DNA of 64,000 bases from Galerina marginata (lineage: Eukaryota; Basidiomycota; Agaricomycetes; Agaricales; Galerinaceae). Shown here piece after piece: positions 51,235 to 63,658 of this stretch. The stretch lies in NCBI GenBank assembly GCA_023014335.1, contig JAECYW010000022.1, positions 310,001 to 374,000 of the forward strand, given 5' to 3'. The translations under genes and the position numbers were made by a program. Position 1 is the first letter of the stretch; every line of letters begins with the position of its first letter. Below the pieces are notes generated by a model that worked only from the letters and a program-made list of their open reading frames with translations, searched no databases and was not told the origin of the DNA.

Positions 51235-54200
51235 TCAGTCCAGCTCCTTGATCAAATCTCGCGCTTCTCGCGCTGGACGAGCAATGAATGGTTTGTCATT
51301 ACCAGCGCTTTCCAATGCCTTCTGCGCGACCTTGCGCATCAATTTCAACTTTTGGAATAAGTTGGGGCTGTCTCGACGGCCTGAATCTTCATCTGCACTC
51401 AAAACACCAAGAAGCACATGCGACGATATCACCGAAGGTGGAGTTCCGCCAACAAGGTAAGATCTGAAAAATAAACTCAGCTCCGACTTGTTTAGTCAAT
51501 AGGTGCAAGCTTACTCAACGACCGGTCTAAGAAGGTCCGGCATATCCGATAGAGAGTGCACAAGAGAGCCGACAGCTTCACAATAGTGTTCTACAGGTAG
51601 TTTTCATTAGTATCCTTCAAAAGATACGATGTGACAAGGGAGATGCGATAATTACCGCTATGAGTCTCCCGGAACGCATCGGAGACGAGCTCAACGCAAG
51701 ATTCGCGAGCCTTATCACCGACATTCTGGAATGCACTACGCAAAACGCAGGAAAGAGCGAGAATGAAACTTGTAGGCGATTGAATCTTCGTTCCCTCTTA
51801 CTCCAGTAATTAACTCGGTAATCACTGGGTCAACCCTGGGTTGGTTCTTCATTAAAACACCTAGCGCTTCTGCTGCTTTCGTCCTGACAGCACTACTGGC
51901 CGGATCGCTAGTGCTCTTGACAAATGTGCGCTGCAACTGAGGGAAGAAGGGCTTTACAAAAGCGGGGATTCGCTCGAGCATTGAGGTCAATGCGCTGAGA
52001 ATAGCAATCTTGACACCAGGGGGATATGTCATGGCCTGCGTGGCAACCCGAATCAAAGGACCTGTAAACGGTACAACGAAGGGCTTCATTGCATTCTCGC
52101 TTGTTCGCTCTACGAGATCGCCAATGGCGTACGCAGCCTGTTCTCTTTGCTCGTTGCTTCCTGTAGGTAAGACCGGCAATGATTATAGGTACCATAGGGG
52201 CAACACCTTGGGAAGGTCGAAACCAGGGACTGTTCGGCCCGGAGCGCCAGCGGAATCGATTGTGCGTCGTAAAGGAACAACCAAAGGTTCCAGCTCATCT
52301 TTTGGTACAGACTTGACGAAAGAGTCAAAGGCGTTCCAAGCTGCGGTGTGAACAGGGACTTGAGGGTCATCTAACAGTGATACTAGTTGACGGATCCAGT
52401 CAACTCTGTACAACGCCGAATCCAATTCAGAGACTTCGCAAAAGACCGTAATGAGTTTGCATGCGCTAACTCTTCGTGTCGGGGAATCATTCTTTGCCCT
52501 AAAATTTTTAAGTGATGTATTTCATAAATATAATGCAAGTGACATACCACCCGATCAACATCATCATCACAGTGTTTAGTCCCTCTGCGTCATTTACGGA
52601 AGAAAAGAGGGCGCCCAGGGCCTCGTTGACAGCCTCACGAAGTTCGTCGTTGATATCATCCTCAGAGACTTTGATCAAAGAGTTCAATATGACTGTCAAT
52701 CGTCTGCTAAGAGAGTTGCCTGCGACAGTGACTAGAGATGCCAACGCGCGAGCATTGAAGACAGTCATCGGGATTGCTGTCAACGTCGGGATCAAAACTG
52801 GGAAGACAGTGGAAGCCCGGACCTAGAAAATACGGATTAATGAAGTGCAGAGGTGGATATTTTACAAAACTTACGCTCATGACTTCCTTCAGAGCCTGCA
52901 AGGCGGTACCGGATCCTTTGCCAGGCTGCCGGAGAGCTTCCAATAGGGTTGGAATAGTCTGGTCGATTGCCTTTGCGCCAAGTTCTTCTTGAAGAACGTC
53001 GAAGGCCTGGGCAGCTGCTGACCGAACATTTGCTTCATCGTCGACGAGCGCAACACGGACAATGGAAATGATGTCGTCCTCGTGATCCTCCCTTTGACCT
53101 TCAGAGGAGTTTTGCCTAGGAGACAATCAATATCGGTTTGCATGTCTGTCAACAGAAGCCTCACATGATTTGGCTTATTGTTAGGGACACACCCTCGCGA
53201 GTCCTCGAATCCGGAGACGATGATTTCGATTTGAGGATGGGCATGATTTCGCCTAAAATTCTTTCACCAAATTTACGGCATAGTTCAGCCACCGTGCGAC
53301 CAGCCGTCTGTGAAGAGATGAGCGAGATCCATCATGAAGCCCAAGCGATGGTACCTCTTGTTGCTCAAATTCATCTGACGAAATGAGGAAGATGACCTGA
53401 GTCATGAGTTCCGGCAGAATTTCCTTGACTAGAATAAGAAATATATAAGGTGAAATATTCCTGGAGATAAATAAAACTTCACCTGTACGCGGCGTGTTGT
53501 TGACAAGAGCCTTCCAAATTTGAATAGAAGATTGTCGCACAACGACTACTCCATCCTGACGAACAAGGTACAACGCCGCAAGAATCCTGTCTCTACGTTC
53601 TGAACCGAGAACTTCAAGTAGTGCACGACGAGAGGATTCAGCTGTTGTCGCTTCTGGAGCCAGATCTTCTTCGTCGAATTCTGTGGCTTTGCCTGATATG
53701 CCTGACACTTTGAATAACAGTTCACCAACAAGAGTAATCGAGGATTGCTAATCAAAGGATAAGTTTTGAGTATAAATTTAAAAATGACAGCCTTACACGA
53801 ATGCGCCATCCAGGGTCAAACATGCCATTTTCGAGTTCTGGCAGCAACAAATCAATAGCCTTCGTGGAGTAGTTCGTAACAACCATTCGTCCAGCCCGCA
53901 TGGCAGCCTCACGAACGTATTCTTCTGCATCTGATAGACCGCCGAGAATAGGAGCAATAATCTTTGGAAGATGTGGCTGGAAGCGACTGCCAAATGTAGC
54001 AGGCAAGTAGACAAGCAGGGACATAAATCCTTCTCGCACTGTAGCCCGAGGCGATCGAGCATTTGCAATGATATCTGGAAGTAAACCCTCCAAACGGTCC
54101 ATGCCGAGGCCTGATAGAACCTCACTGAGGCCTTGAGCTGCCCCTTGCCTATCAACTCCTGACGTATCTGTCTTCAGGGTCCTCAGCAGTCCGGGAACGA

Positions 54201-57200
54201 GGTCGGGGAAGTGAATTTCACCCAAACGCTCTACCAAGGTTCCTAAGGCTTTCGCAGCAGTAGCACGGGCCTCTGGAACAGGATCTACGAGGACTTGATG
54301 TACCATAGGAAGGAGTTCGTCCAGGTAAGGTACGAAATCCTTTGCATCAGTAAGAGAAGCAAGGTTGCCAACGATTTGGGCAGCTTTCTTCTTTGTGTCG
54401 GCCCCTCGTTCTCTGAGCCCTCTTTCGAGGATTGGGACGACCTTATAACAAGTAGTTAGAAAGTGAAAAGCTACATGAGTGGAGGGACTTACAAGCGCAA
54501 GGGACGAATGATCGATATAATGCATGAATGACGTCTTCAACAAAGCAGCCAAGGCATTTGGTGTTTTACTAGGGTCCACAAGTGCTTTGAGGAGCACTGG
54601 CACGAGAGACTGGATCTCAGGATTACTTATCACTTCTCCAAATTGTTTCAAACTTTTGTTTGCAGCTGTGCGCACTTGAGTGTGGGAATCGGTTAGGACC
54701 CCTGTTAATCGAGGGATGACGATGGGCAAGGAAATGGATAATTGACGAGGAGAGCAATAGGCCATCATACCCAGTAATTCGATGGATCCCTTTTTTGAAC
54801 GCCATTGCTTCTCGTCAAGACCTTCCAGGAGCGTAGGAAGGATGAGCTTAACTCCGTAACCTGAAAGGTTGCCCATGATGATCTTGGCGGCGTCTTGGGT
54901 AGCCTCGCGGACATCCGCTGTCGAATCACCGAACGAAGTCAACAATAGAGGGAGTGTATATGTGATGTATGGCTCGAAAAGTCGGCCTAAAGTGTTGAAT
55001 AATGTCTCGAAAGCAAACATCACGCCTTGACGGGGCTCGTAGCGTTTCTTGTCCTCTGCTGCAGCTTTCAATCGACTGATGACGTTGAACTCCTTCATGC
55101 CGCCAATTCCTGTACCATTTATCACACCAGCCAGCCCATAAGCTGCTCCACGTCGGCTGGCATACTTCGGCGCACTGAAAAGATCGTCAAAGAGAGCATC
55201 AACTAGGGTTGGTAGTCTTGGTCTCATCAAGGTGACGAGGGGTGACAGACATTCCGATACTGCGATTTGAACTTGTTCCGCCGGCGTCTTCAGGGCATCT
55301 ACTAGTCTGTCGACAATATCAGGAATTCTAGGATCGGATGCTTCCAAGTGGCGAGCAACACGGCCGAAGAGAATAACGACAGCTTCCTTGATAAAGTCAT
55401 CGGTTTCGGATGAAGAAGTTGAATTTCCCAAACGGTCTTCAAAGATTGCGATCAACGCAGCAAGTCGAGCCGCCCCATGTAGGTCGATAACACTGGTACC
55501 AGCAGGACAGCATCCCTCTACGAACATCAGGCATACGATCACCTAGAGCCTGATCCTCGATTAAGAATTTAAAGAAGGGTTCATGCTCGTCATCAGTGAA
55601 AGAAGGGGCAAGGAGGCGGAACGCCTGTGCTGTAGCCAGACGCGCGGGCCACGGATCGGAACGATCAAGACTTTGTGCAACAACCATCCCCTAATGAACA
55701 AGATAAGAATGATACACAAAGTGTGATTAATGGGACTTGCATATTGATCAAATTCTGGAGCGAGAACTTCAGCCTGGGGGAAATACGCGTCAAAATTTGC
55801 ACTAATAAATAAACCTAGAGCGCAGACCTTATCGCAGTAGTATTCTTGCAGTGCTGAGACAATCTTTTGTATGGATTGTGGCCAGAGTTCGACAGCTTCT
55901 GATATAGCAGCGGCCACACTGGAACGCACGTAAGCATTTTCATGACCTGCATTCAGTTATTTAGATGACGGTCTTGAGTCTTGGATAAGAACGTACCAAG
56001 GTAGTCCTGTAGATCCGCCAGGAAAACCTCTGGAACATCAAGCCCATTATCGTCCCAAACATGCCTGGCCAGCCTTTCATTTTGCTCGTCATCGTCGTGA
56101 CAAGCGATCCAAAGCTCAGGGGACCAATCCAAGTCCGTCAAGTCAAATGGCTGGTAAAATGTCAGAAAAGTTATACAATGAATGAACATGGCGAACCTGT
56201 AAGGCTTGCAAACACGAATTTCTTGCGTATGACTCTTGGAAGAGAGTACCATGAAGAAGGGCAGCAACTTCATTCTGAGAAGATGTTGCATAAATGGCTT
56301 CACCGAGTTCGATGAGGGACGATGAGGCTTCCTTTCCGAGGTTAGGCTGCTGTCGAATGACATGGATCAGGTTCTCGATCGTTTTCAACCGCGGAAATGC
56401 AGGATTAGAAACTATAGGGGACGTGAGTAGGTCAATTCATAAACAATACTACTACCTAACTCACATTCGCCACAATGAAATTTAATAATTTCCAAGGTTA
56501 GTGCTACTTGCTCCAGTGGGTCATCTTCCTCTTCGCCAGGAACTCCGCCTCCTATAAGAATTTGACTGAGGAGTGGGAATGTGTACGAATAAGTGGCAGC
56601 ATCAAATGGGGCCTGCTCGGCGAGGAAGCGTAAGCGATAAAGAACACGAACGACGAGCACTGCAAATAAATGAGAAGGCCGGAGAGTGTAATCAATAAAT
56701 GGCGCTTACTATGAAGAGGTTCCGCCTGAAGTTCTTCTGGAACAGTCCCGATCTTTAGGCACCTCAGAGTAGCGATTCCGATCCACCTGCTGATGGTGTC
56801 AAGGCGATCCGATGTGCTTTTAGCAAGAACCTGCAACGATCTATGAAATATTGAAAGATCCAATCTTCGAAAGACCAACCAAATACGTTTCGAAAGCTGT
56901 CGAGCCTGCAAGGAATGAGCCCCTGCTTAGGGCACCGTCTAACTAACAACGAGACTATCGACGACATGTGGGATTGGAACTCCTCCACGCCACCCTGCTA
57001 CAAGGCTGCGGACAAAATGTAGTCCACGGATAAGACGCGTCTGGATGGCCTGAACACGTTGCCTGACTTTCGCCTCTTTGTCGAGCTGAGCTTGGACCAG
57101 CGCTTGTTGTTGCCTCGTTAAGCTGACTGGAGTTGCCTTCTTCAGTTGCAAGCGATTTGCGGATCTCTTCCTCCCATTTTGCGATCTCGTAGTCCTTCCC

Positions 57201-60200
57201 TTTGCTTGGTCTAGAGTCGGCCTGTGACGACGATAAAACTAGAGGAGGTTTAAGTTCACGTTTAATAAATAAGAGAACGGTTGACCAACCATCAATAAAT
57301 GTGGTGCCTTCCGGCGTTGCCCATACTGCAAGGTCCTCGTCTGATAAAGACTCGAGGACGTGAGGGTCTAGGTCTTCTTTCAGCTGATCTACAACTGCGA
57401 GAGAAGCACTAAGGTCGGAGAAATGAAAGTTAGCGTTGTAACTGCATTGTATGCTGCGTCTGCAAAGCCAAACTACATCCCAGTTGAGTTTCATGGATAA
57501 TGGACAAGGACAATAACAAACCTGAGAAGGGGTCACGGTTGCGTCAAGGATCAGTTTTAAGAGCTTGTCCAGGTGCTTGTCGACAATTTCTCTAGGATCG
57601 ACGCTGGCCTTTTGACAGAGATCGATCCAGGTTTGTCGATCAGGTCCAGCTACAAGGAAGGTTCACAAAGTTGTACATCGAACAAAACAATGACGTACGG
57701 ACATATAAGATTGTGATGAGCTAGAACGATAAGTTCCACAACGATATTCTCCCGCAGTGTTGGACCAACGTCCTCTCCAAATGACACAATGCTGAGTAGG
57801 AGAGCAGATAAGCGTGAGTGCTTGTTCCAGGGTTGCGTAGTCTCTTCTGGTGTGGCGCCTATTGTAGGTCTAAGAGACGGAGAGCTACGGACAAGAAAAA
57901 CCGATAACGCCTCTCGGATGACACGATCGGTCAATTGAGGGGTGCGGGTAGTAGCTTCAACTAGAGAATCGTTGACCAATCTCCTGATTTCTGGAAACTG
58001 ACTGTCAACGCCAAGGTGGATGTAAGCAAGCCCTAGTTGTGAACTGTATCCGAGTTAACATTGGTACGTTTAAACCAGGAAACGGAGCACACCGTAAGGT
58101 TTCGTTCTTTGAAAGTTCCGTCGCAAAATACCGAAGAGTAGCATCGCAAGCCTTCAGAAACCATCGTTCATCGTCCTCCTCCACAATCTTTTGATACACC
58201 TTATCCCACAACAAGAACGATTGTTTGGCTCCCGCGCTTGTGATAGCAGCAATGGTGGGATTTTGAGCGATGGCAGCATCTACAACTTTGATTAACACAG
58301 GACCTAGGAGCAGCGGAAGTGACTCCTACTGACCAAATTGCTTAGACGGCGCCAAGGATCCCAGGAGGACTGCGACAGAAACGTAACCCTCGAACGGACC
58401 TCCTGGTGAGTTCAAAGGGTTGCTGGCGACTGTTTTTAAGCATGCTTCGAAGGACGGAAGAAGCCCATTGGCGAATGCCGCTCCATTCGCCGTGCCCATG
58501 ATGCCTTGCTCCGATAAGAAGACCCAACCAGCTAAGCCGACAAACGCTTTTCTGGTAGCAGGCTTGGAGTTTGTCATCTCCTTCGCGATGAATTGGATAG
58601 TTTCCCTAGAAAGCGATCCTTCGCGGAGCAGGAACACAACGTGTGGTGGTAACGCAGACGCAAGAACCGATATAGGTCCTTCTTGAGGTTCTTTTGGAAG
58701 AAGTGTTGCAGCTGCCTGCACCAGAATCGATGAAACACCCGTCGCCGGGGTCAAAGAGGCTAGCATTGAATATAATGCAACACGATGGTCAGGTCCAGCA
58801 GATTTTCCGGCTTTTGGTAGGCTGACGAGCTCTGGGACGGCGATACGTGAAAGATTGGGAAGGTCGGAAGGGTCGCTCAGACCAACAAGGGCCTGGAAAA
58901 GTCGAGTCGAGTTCGTACGCACTGAAGAGTTGCTGGACTTTGCACTGCTGATAATTTGTGCGAGTAAACGTTGGAAGGAATCGACAGCGAGTGGGTGCTT
59001 GTATGCAGAGAAGAATTCAGTGACAGCTGAAGAAAAAAGTTGGAACCAACTGAGCAAGGCAGTCGTAATAGGGCGTACCAGAAAGAGAATATTCTGGAGA
59101 TCGTAGCAGAGCCTTTTCGATAATCGGGAGGATTGTTTGGGTAAAGTCCTCTGGAGATACGAACGTTGAAATAAAGTCGTTGAACGCCGTCTAGTCACTA
59201 TCAGTGCCATTTGAGAAATGAATATTTCAAGACGACGAACAATTATATGTTCAGGTAAAGAACTTTTGGCCATTAGAATCGTACTAGTATAAAGTCCGAT
59301 AATCCCATCCTGGGAAATTGTCAACTTTGAATCGACATAAGTCATGGTCGAGAGGGCATGCCTTTAGTTCTTTAGGTAACCGTTGGACAGGTTCCTCCGG
59401 AATATTTTTCAGGCGGATGAGGACACTAATAGAAACACCAAGTAGCATGACCAATCGCGTCGGTGTTTGACTGGTTTTTGCGATAGCCAGGAGAGTGGCA
59501 ATGAATTCTGGAACTTTCCCGCCAGCCTATTGGGCTTAAGTGTAATCCAGAAAGATAGCGGTAAGTCTGATAACATACCGATCTGAGTGCTCGACGTGTT
59601 CGCACCAGAGCACCCTTTTTTAGAGATGGTTTAGCCATTGACGACTCTGTGAGCATGTCCAACAGCACAGCCATCGATCCCACAAGAGCACGCCAGGAAT
59701 TTGAAGTGGTAAAATCGGGATTATGTTTTACACAGGTGGTATAAAGGCCACAGGACCAACTCAGGAGCACGAATAGGTCCGACGGCGCGTAAGAACTGCG
59801 AAAGATGAATAAGTGCAATATTTCAGCTTCGGAGAGTAAATGTAAGGAATTTTTAAAACGCACTCCGAGTTTCCTTTCTTCGACAATCTCCCAACTTCAT
59901 TGGAGAGCCATCCCAGAAGCTGTTCAGCCACTCCTAGCCGGACCTCGTCCTTAGCACCTTCATCCGTCCCACGTAGTTCATCCCTCCGTACCAGCTCGAT
60001 CCCAACCGCCTCAATTGCATCGCGAGAACTAGCATCTGAGTATCGTGGATAGGTTAGAGTAAGTAGTTTGAACACATCCAATATTTGAGACAGCGTCAAA
60101 TCTAAAAATCAACAAAAATTAGTATGTGATATCAATATGCCAAGAATCAGGAAAACCAAAGAAAATCGAACAGAACCTCCATGTTTCGCGAGCGACAAAA

Positions 60201-60399
60201 TCTCATCTTGCAAGAACGCAACCCTCGCTTTCGTTTTCTGATTCAGCAGCAAATTTTGCGCGTACTCCAGGGAACGCGGCCAATCGCTCAACACGCGATC
60301 TCTCTGCCACACTTGATCCTGCGCATGATCACCATTTCCGTTCGACACATCTCCAGTGCTCGCAGTCGCGATCCAGGACTGTATTTCGGATTTGCTCAT
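51235..60399 (-). CDS. GCN1: Gcn1, ribosome-bound activator of the eIF2-alpha kinase Gcn2
   Basis: Well over twenty exons spread over 9.2 kb encode a HEAT-repeat giant of about 2,600 residues, as expected for Gcn1. Landmarks: ARVAFLQDEILSLAK at the N-terminus; SDRLDTISRWIGIATLR; AGTSVIDLHGAARLAALIAI; KYASRRGAAYGLAGVINGTG; the eEF3-like and Gcn2-binding region with VLVDPVPEARATAAKALGTL, EEYVREAAMRAGRMVV and PELENGMFDPGWRIR; and the C-terminal REARDLIKELD. Gcn1 binds colliding ribosomes and presents Gcn2 to uncharged tRNA. Two introns are GC-AG (59361-59310 and 55740-55691). Single-base frame breaks are needed near 57397-57406, 57146, 55505, 52206, 52165 and 51774; the remaining exons, including 53.8-55.5 kb, are clean. 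The start is uncertain: ATG 60399 is used, but VPTKFSFAKL upstream stays open. Confidence 0.88.
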
Positions 60400-60941
60400 C
60401 GCAGCCGTAGCCGGCTCCTTTGCGCTGAGCTTCGCGAAGGAGAACTTGGTAGGCACCTTGACAGAAAATCTGATAACAAGTTTAGATAGAAAAAAATTAA
60501 GCCGGCTTGTGACTCAAGTCTGTTGAATTATGACCGTGGGAAGTACTACCCCTGACATCATTCATGGTTGTACTCGAGTACAACTTCAATCTTTCCAGGA
60601 AAGTAAACATACATAGCAATAATTCATATGTCACGAAATCATGGTTGGGTAACTATCAACTAATCGAAAGCGAAGTGCAATGAGTGGAAATACGAAAAGG
60701 AACAAGAAAAAAACCAGAAGCAGTTGGAAGTTCTTGTGATGTAGAGACACCTGATAGCACATAACAGGTCATGAGTAGAAGCCATGGAAATAAGAAGCAA
60801 GAAAGTGATACAAATGAAGAATAGAATACCTTGCTCCAGTGGGTGTGGATAGAAAATAAGTGAGATGTAAATATGATGCCATGAGAATGAATGAACATAA
60901 ACCCGATGAAGAATGAAAAATAAAGGGTCCATGACTGATAG
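60400..60941. other. GCN1 upstream region
   Basis: 542 bp between the GCN1 start and the stop of the next minus-strand gene. The first 57 bp may be GCN1 coding if an upstream exon exists. Nothing else recognised. Confidence 0.4.
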
Positions 60942-61557
60942 TTAATAGGGAGACCTATCATCAAAGTGCTCTCTGCAAGGCTCGCGATAATGAACAGGTG
61001 GAGGAGGAGCGGTTCGGCTGATGCTGGTTGAAGGGAATCGGGAGTTGAAGGAAATGAGACTGGCTGACGACGACATCGGTGAAGGTGTCACATCAAGATC
61101 CGCAACGCCCAAAGGAGTGAAGGGGGTGCGCGAATCAGTAAAATGCCAAGCACCATCAGGCCGACGGAGGGCGATACGCATGTCTTGCCCGGGGTTATGT
61201 TCTAACGAATGGCGAATTCTAATCAGCAAAGGACCAAGTAAGAAGTTTGATCTACGCACTATACCGCGGGCCATTCAGTCCCGAGTGTGGTCCACCAGCG
61301 CCAAATGGTACGATATGTGTAGCGGGATGGTCATTGTGAATCGCCGTGCCCTGATACGGCCCCGAAGCCTCTGCATCCTGCCGCCGCTTGACACGCAAGG
61401 TGGTGTAGATAATGAAGGCAATCAGGAAAGCACCGACTATCCCCAAAATGACGACTACGACCAATATTCTGTGGTCGTTCTTAGGGGTCGCGTCAGGCAC
61501 ATGGGAGGGTACTGCACTGGGAATCGAAGAGCTCGATGCTGCGTGTTGTGGTGGCAT
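60942..61557 (-). CDS. small single-pass membrane protein
   Basis: Two exons (61557-61265, 61218-60942) give 189 residues in phase across GTATAG/GATTAG. A Ser/Pro-rich N-terminus (about 1-28) precedes one strong transmembrane segment, ILVVVVILGIVGAFLIAFII (about 31-50), a stop-transfer RVKRRQ, and a cytosolic tail with RIALRRPDGAWHFTDSRTP and a Ser/Pro-rich end. The layout resembles the C-terminal part of fungal Mid2/WSC-type or SKG6-like surface proteins. A 5' exon with signal peptide and ectodomain may be missing from this model. Function unknown. Confidence 0.6.
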
Positions 61558-62391
61558 ATAGAGTTCTGCCCCTTATTACTGCAAAACCGCGTGAATACAC
61601 AGAACTGGGAACCATTTTACGAACCATACCTGATGCACAAGAGTGAATTGAGCCAGCGTAATGACGTTTGCTTGGGCGAAAAGAGTGGCGTCCAAGCAGC
61701 TAGACGAACGTGAATTAAGGAAAGAGATCCTAAACGATTGTCGTGGCGTAAGGAAAGCTGCCGGAGGCTCAAATCTACCTGTCAGTGAAAAGAAAAGCGT
61801 GCAAGACTCGGATCAGCTGTGCGAGATGCCCGTAAACAACGAGCTCACCTGCGTGGCCGATAAAACTCAAAATAAACGATTTCGTGTGACGAAAAGCCTT
61901 CAATAAAATGCTTTTGGGCCTCGAACCATGGAAGTGAAAGGTGTACAACAATCACTGTCAACGTTCAAAGTTGTTGGGGCGGTCAAGAAGCACCTGAACT
62001 TGTTCCAAATTTATCCCGCTCCACGTGCTCGGCACCATTCGGCAATCCGGTTATGGTTTTCCCCAAGGTCGTCGGCTGGCTGGAATCGCTCTCAACACCT
62101 ATTCAGCACCTTGTGTTCCTCCTTTTCACGAACTTGAAGCTAAGACCCATGTATGTTATTGGAATTCTCGGAAGGATGCCGTCCTTGAACAAAATTTCAA
62201 GCTCTTTGTTGCCCCTTGTTCCTCCACGGGTCTACAATCTGGGTGGACTCGGAGACTGGAAGGCAACCTGACAGAAAACTCACTGGACCTTCGGAAGCTG
62301 GAGTGGGTTTCAACTTCCTTCAGAATTTGACAAACAACAGTGATACTGAAGTATGCCTTAACTTCGATCTTTAGACTATCCTGCTGGACTG
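61558..62391. other. intergenic region
   Basis: 834 bp between divergent genes. Several short open frames, none with a recognisable motif. A 5' exon of the membrane protein may lie in the left part. Confidence 0.4.
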
Positions 62392-63658
62392 ATGTTACAG
62401 CGGTTAGGCACAGCATCACTAGCAATTCCGCGCGCAGCGCAGAGAATTATTGCAAGAATGAGCTATGCAACAGATTCTTCAGATAGGGACTTACCCAACC
62501 CACTTCCTGCAACGTTCTTGCGCGGCGGAACTTCCAAAGGAATTTTTTTGAACAAAGGCCGTACTTCCTTCAGATCCACTCTGAGTGGAATTCGATATTT
62601 CTCCGAGTTATGGGCTCTCCATGATCCCGAGTATGGGAGGACAGCTTAATGGCATGGGAGGCGGCGTCTCCAGTCTCTCTAAAATAATGATAATAGCATC
62701 TCCGACAGAGGAACAAATGGCCCAAGGTATTGATGTAGAATATACCTTCGCTCAAGTCGGCATTCGCGATACTAGCGTCGACTATTCGGGGAACTGCGGC
62801 AATCTGTCCAGCATGATTGGAGTCTATGCGATTGATGAGGGGATTTGCAATCCTCGCCAGCAGGACGGACTCACTACCGTTCGATGTTTCAACACCAACA
62901 CCCAAAAAATTATCGACACGACGTTCCCTGTCAACGAAGCAGGAACGCCGGTTCTCGATCTACCTCAGGCAACTGTTGCTGGCGTGCCAGGCAAAGCGTC
63001 AAAAATCGTTCTTGATTTTGTTAACCCAGGAGGGGCACGGACAGGAAAACTTCTTCCGTCAGGTAATCCGACGGACTTGCTTGACATCCCCCAACATCAC
63101 TTAAAGATCTCCCCGCGCAAAGTCAAAGCCTCTTTAGTTGACGCTACAAACCCAACCGTGTTTGTCGATTACGGCGAGTTGGATGGATTCCTACCAATGA
63201 AAGATTACATCAGATGCAAAAGCCCGGCTAGTGAAGACGTCGGTCTAGTGCTAGAAACCATACGTCAAGAAGGCGCAAAGGCAATGGGACTTGATCCTTC
63301 TGCCCAAGCACAGCCGAAGATCGCAATCCTCCGTGCGCCGCACACCACCGACGACGTATCACAAAACGTCAACATCGTAGCCCACGCACTTTCAATGGGG
63401 GTGCTTCACAAAGCCATCCCTATGACCGTCGGCCTTTGCTTGGGGGTGTCTTCCAGCATTGAAGGGACCATTGCCTGGAATATCATACGAGGCGCTTCTT
63501 CGGCCACTTCCATCAATCGTGACCCAGATCTCATCAGAATTCGCCATCCAGGTGGCTTGGTCGACGTTGGTGCGGAATTCGGAGACGATGGCGAGGTGAA
63601 AAGTGCGAAAGTTATACGAACTGGCAGGCGTTTAATGAAAGGAGCTGTGTGGCATTAA
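62392..63658 (+). CDS. prpF: PrpF-family 2-methylaconitate/3-methylitaconate isomerase-like, 5' part frame-disrupted
   Basis: The N-terminus (ATG 62392) is basic and free of acids up to ARMSYAT, like a mitochondrial presequence. PrpF landmarks are LPATFLRGGTSKGIFLN, then NGMGGGVSSLSK, YTFAQVGIRDTSVDYSGNCG (Cys near the active site), NPGGARTGKLLPSGN and FVDYGELDGFLP, ending MKGAVWH. PrpF acts with AcnD-type dehydratases in the methylcitrate cycle for propionate, which in fungi is mitochondrial. From 62645 to the stop the frame is clean for about 340 codons. Between 62557 and 62641 the conserved protein (LPSDP, EWNSIFLRVMGSP, DPEYGR, QLNGM) can only be followed by skipping one base four times (62557/8, 62582, 62622, 62641). 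No introns are needed. Confidence 0.82.

Noticed and set aside
57650..57703. Apparent frameshift in GCN1 at LICP/WT.
   Set aside because: Using the GTCCGT donor four bases earlier restores phase (HNLISGPDRQTW), so no indel is needed.
58280..58335. In-frame TAG in GCN1 after KQFG, looking like a premature stop or a 30-nt intron.
   Set aside because: A 54-nt GT-AG intron (GTCAGT to TTGTAG, 58333-58280) removes it and joins KQF to DAAIAQNP in phase.
61021..61713. 230-codon open frame on the plus strand.
   Set aside because: It is antisense to the two-exon membrane protein, which has consistent splicing and a clear transmembrane segment; this frame shows no domain.
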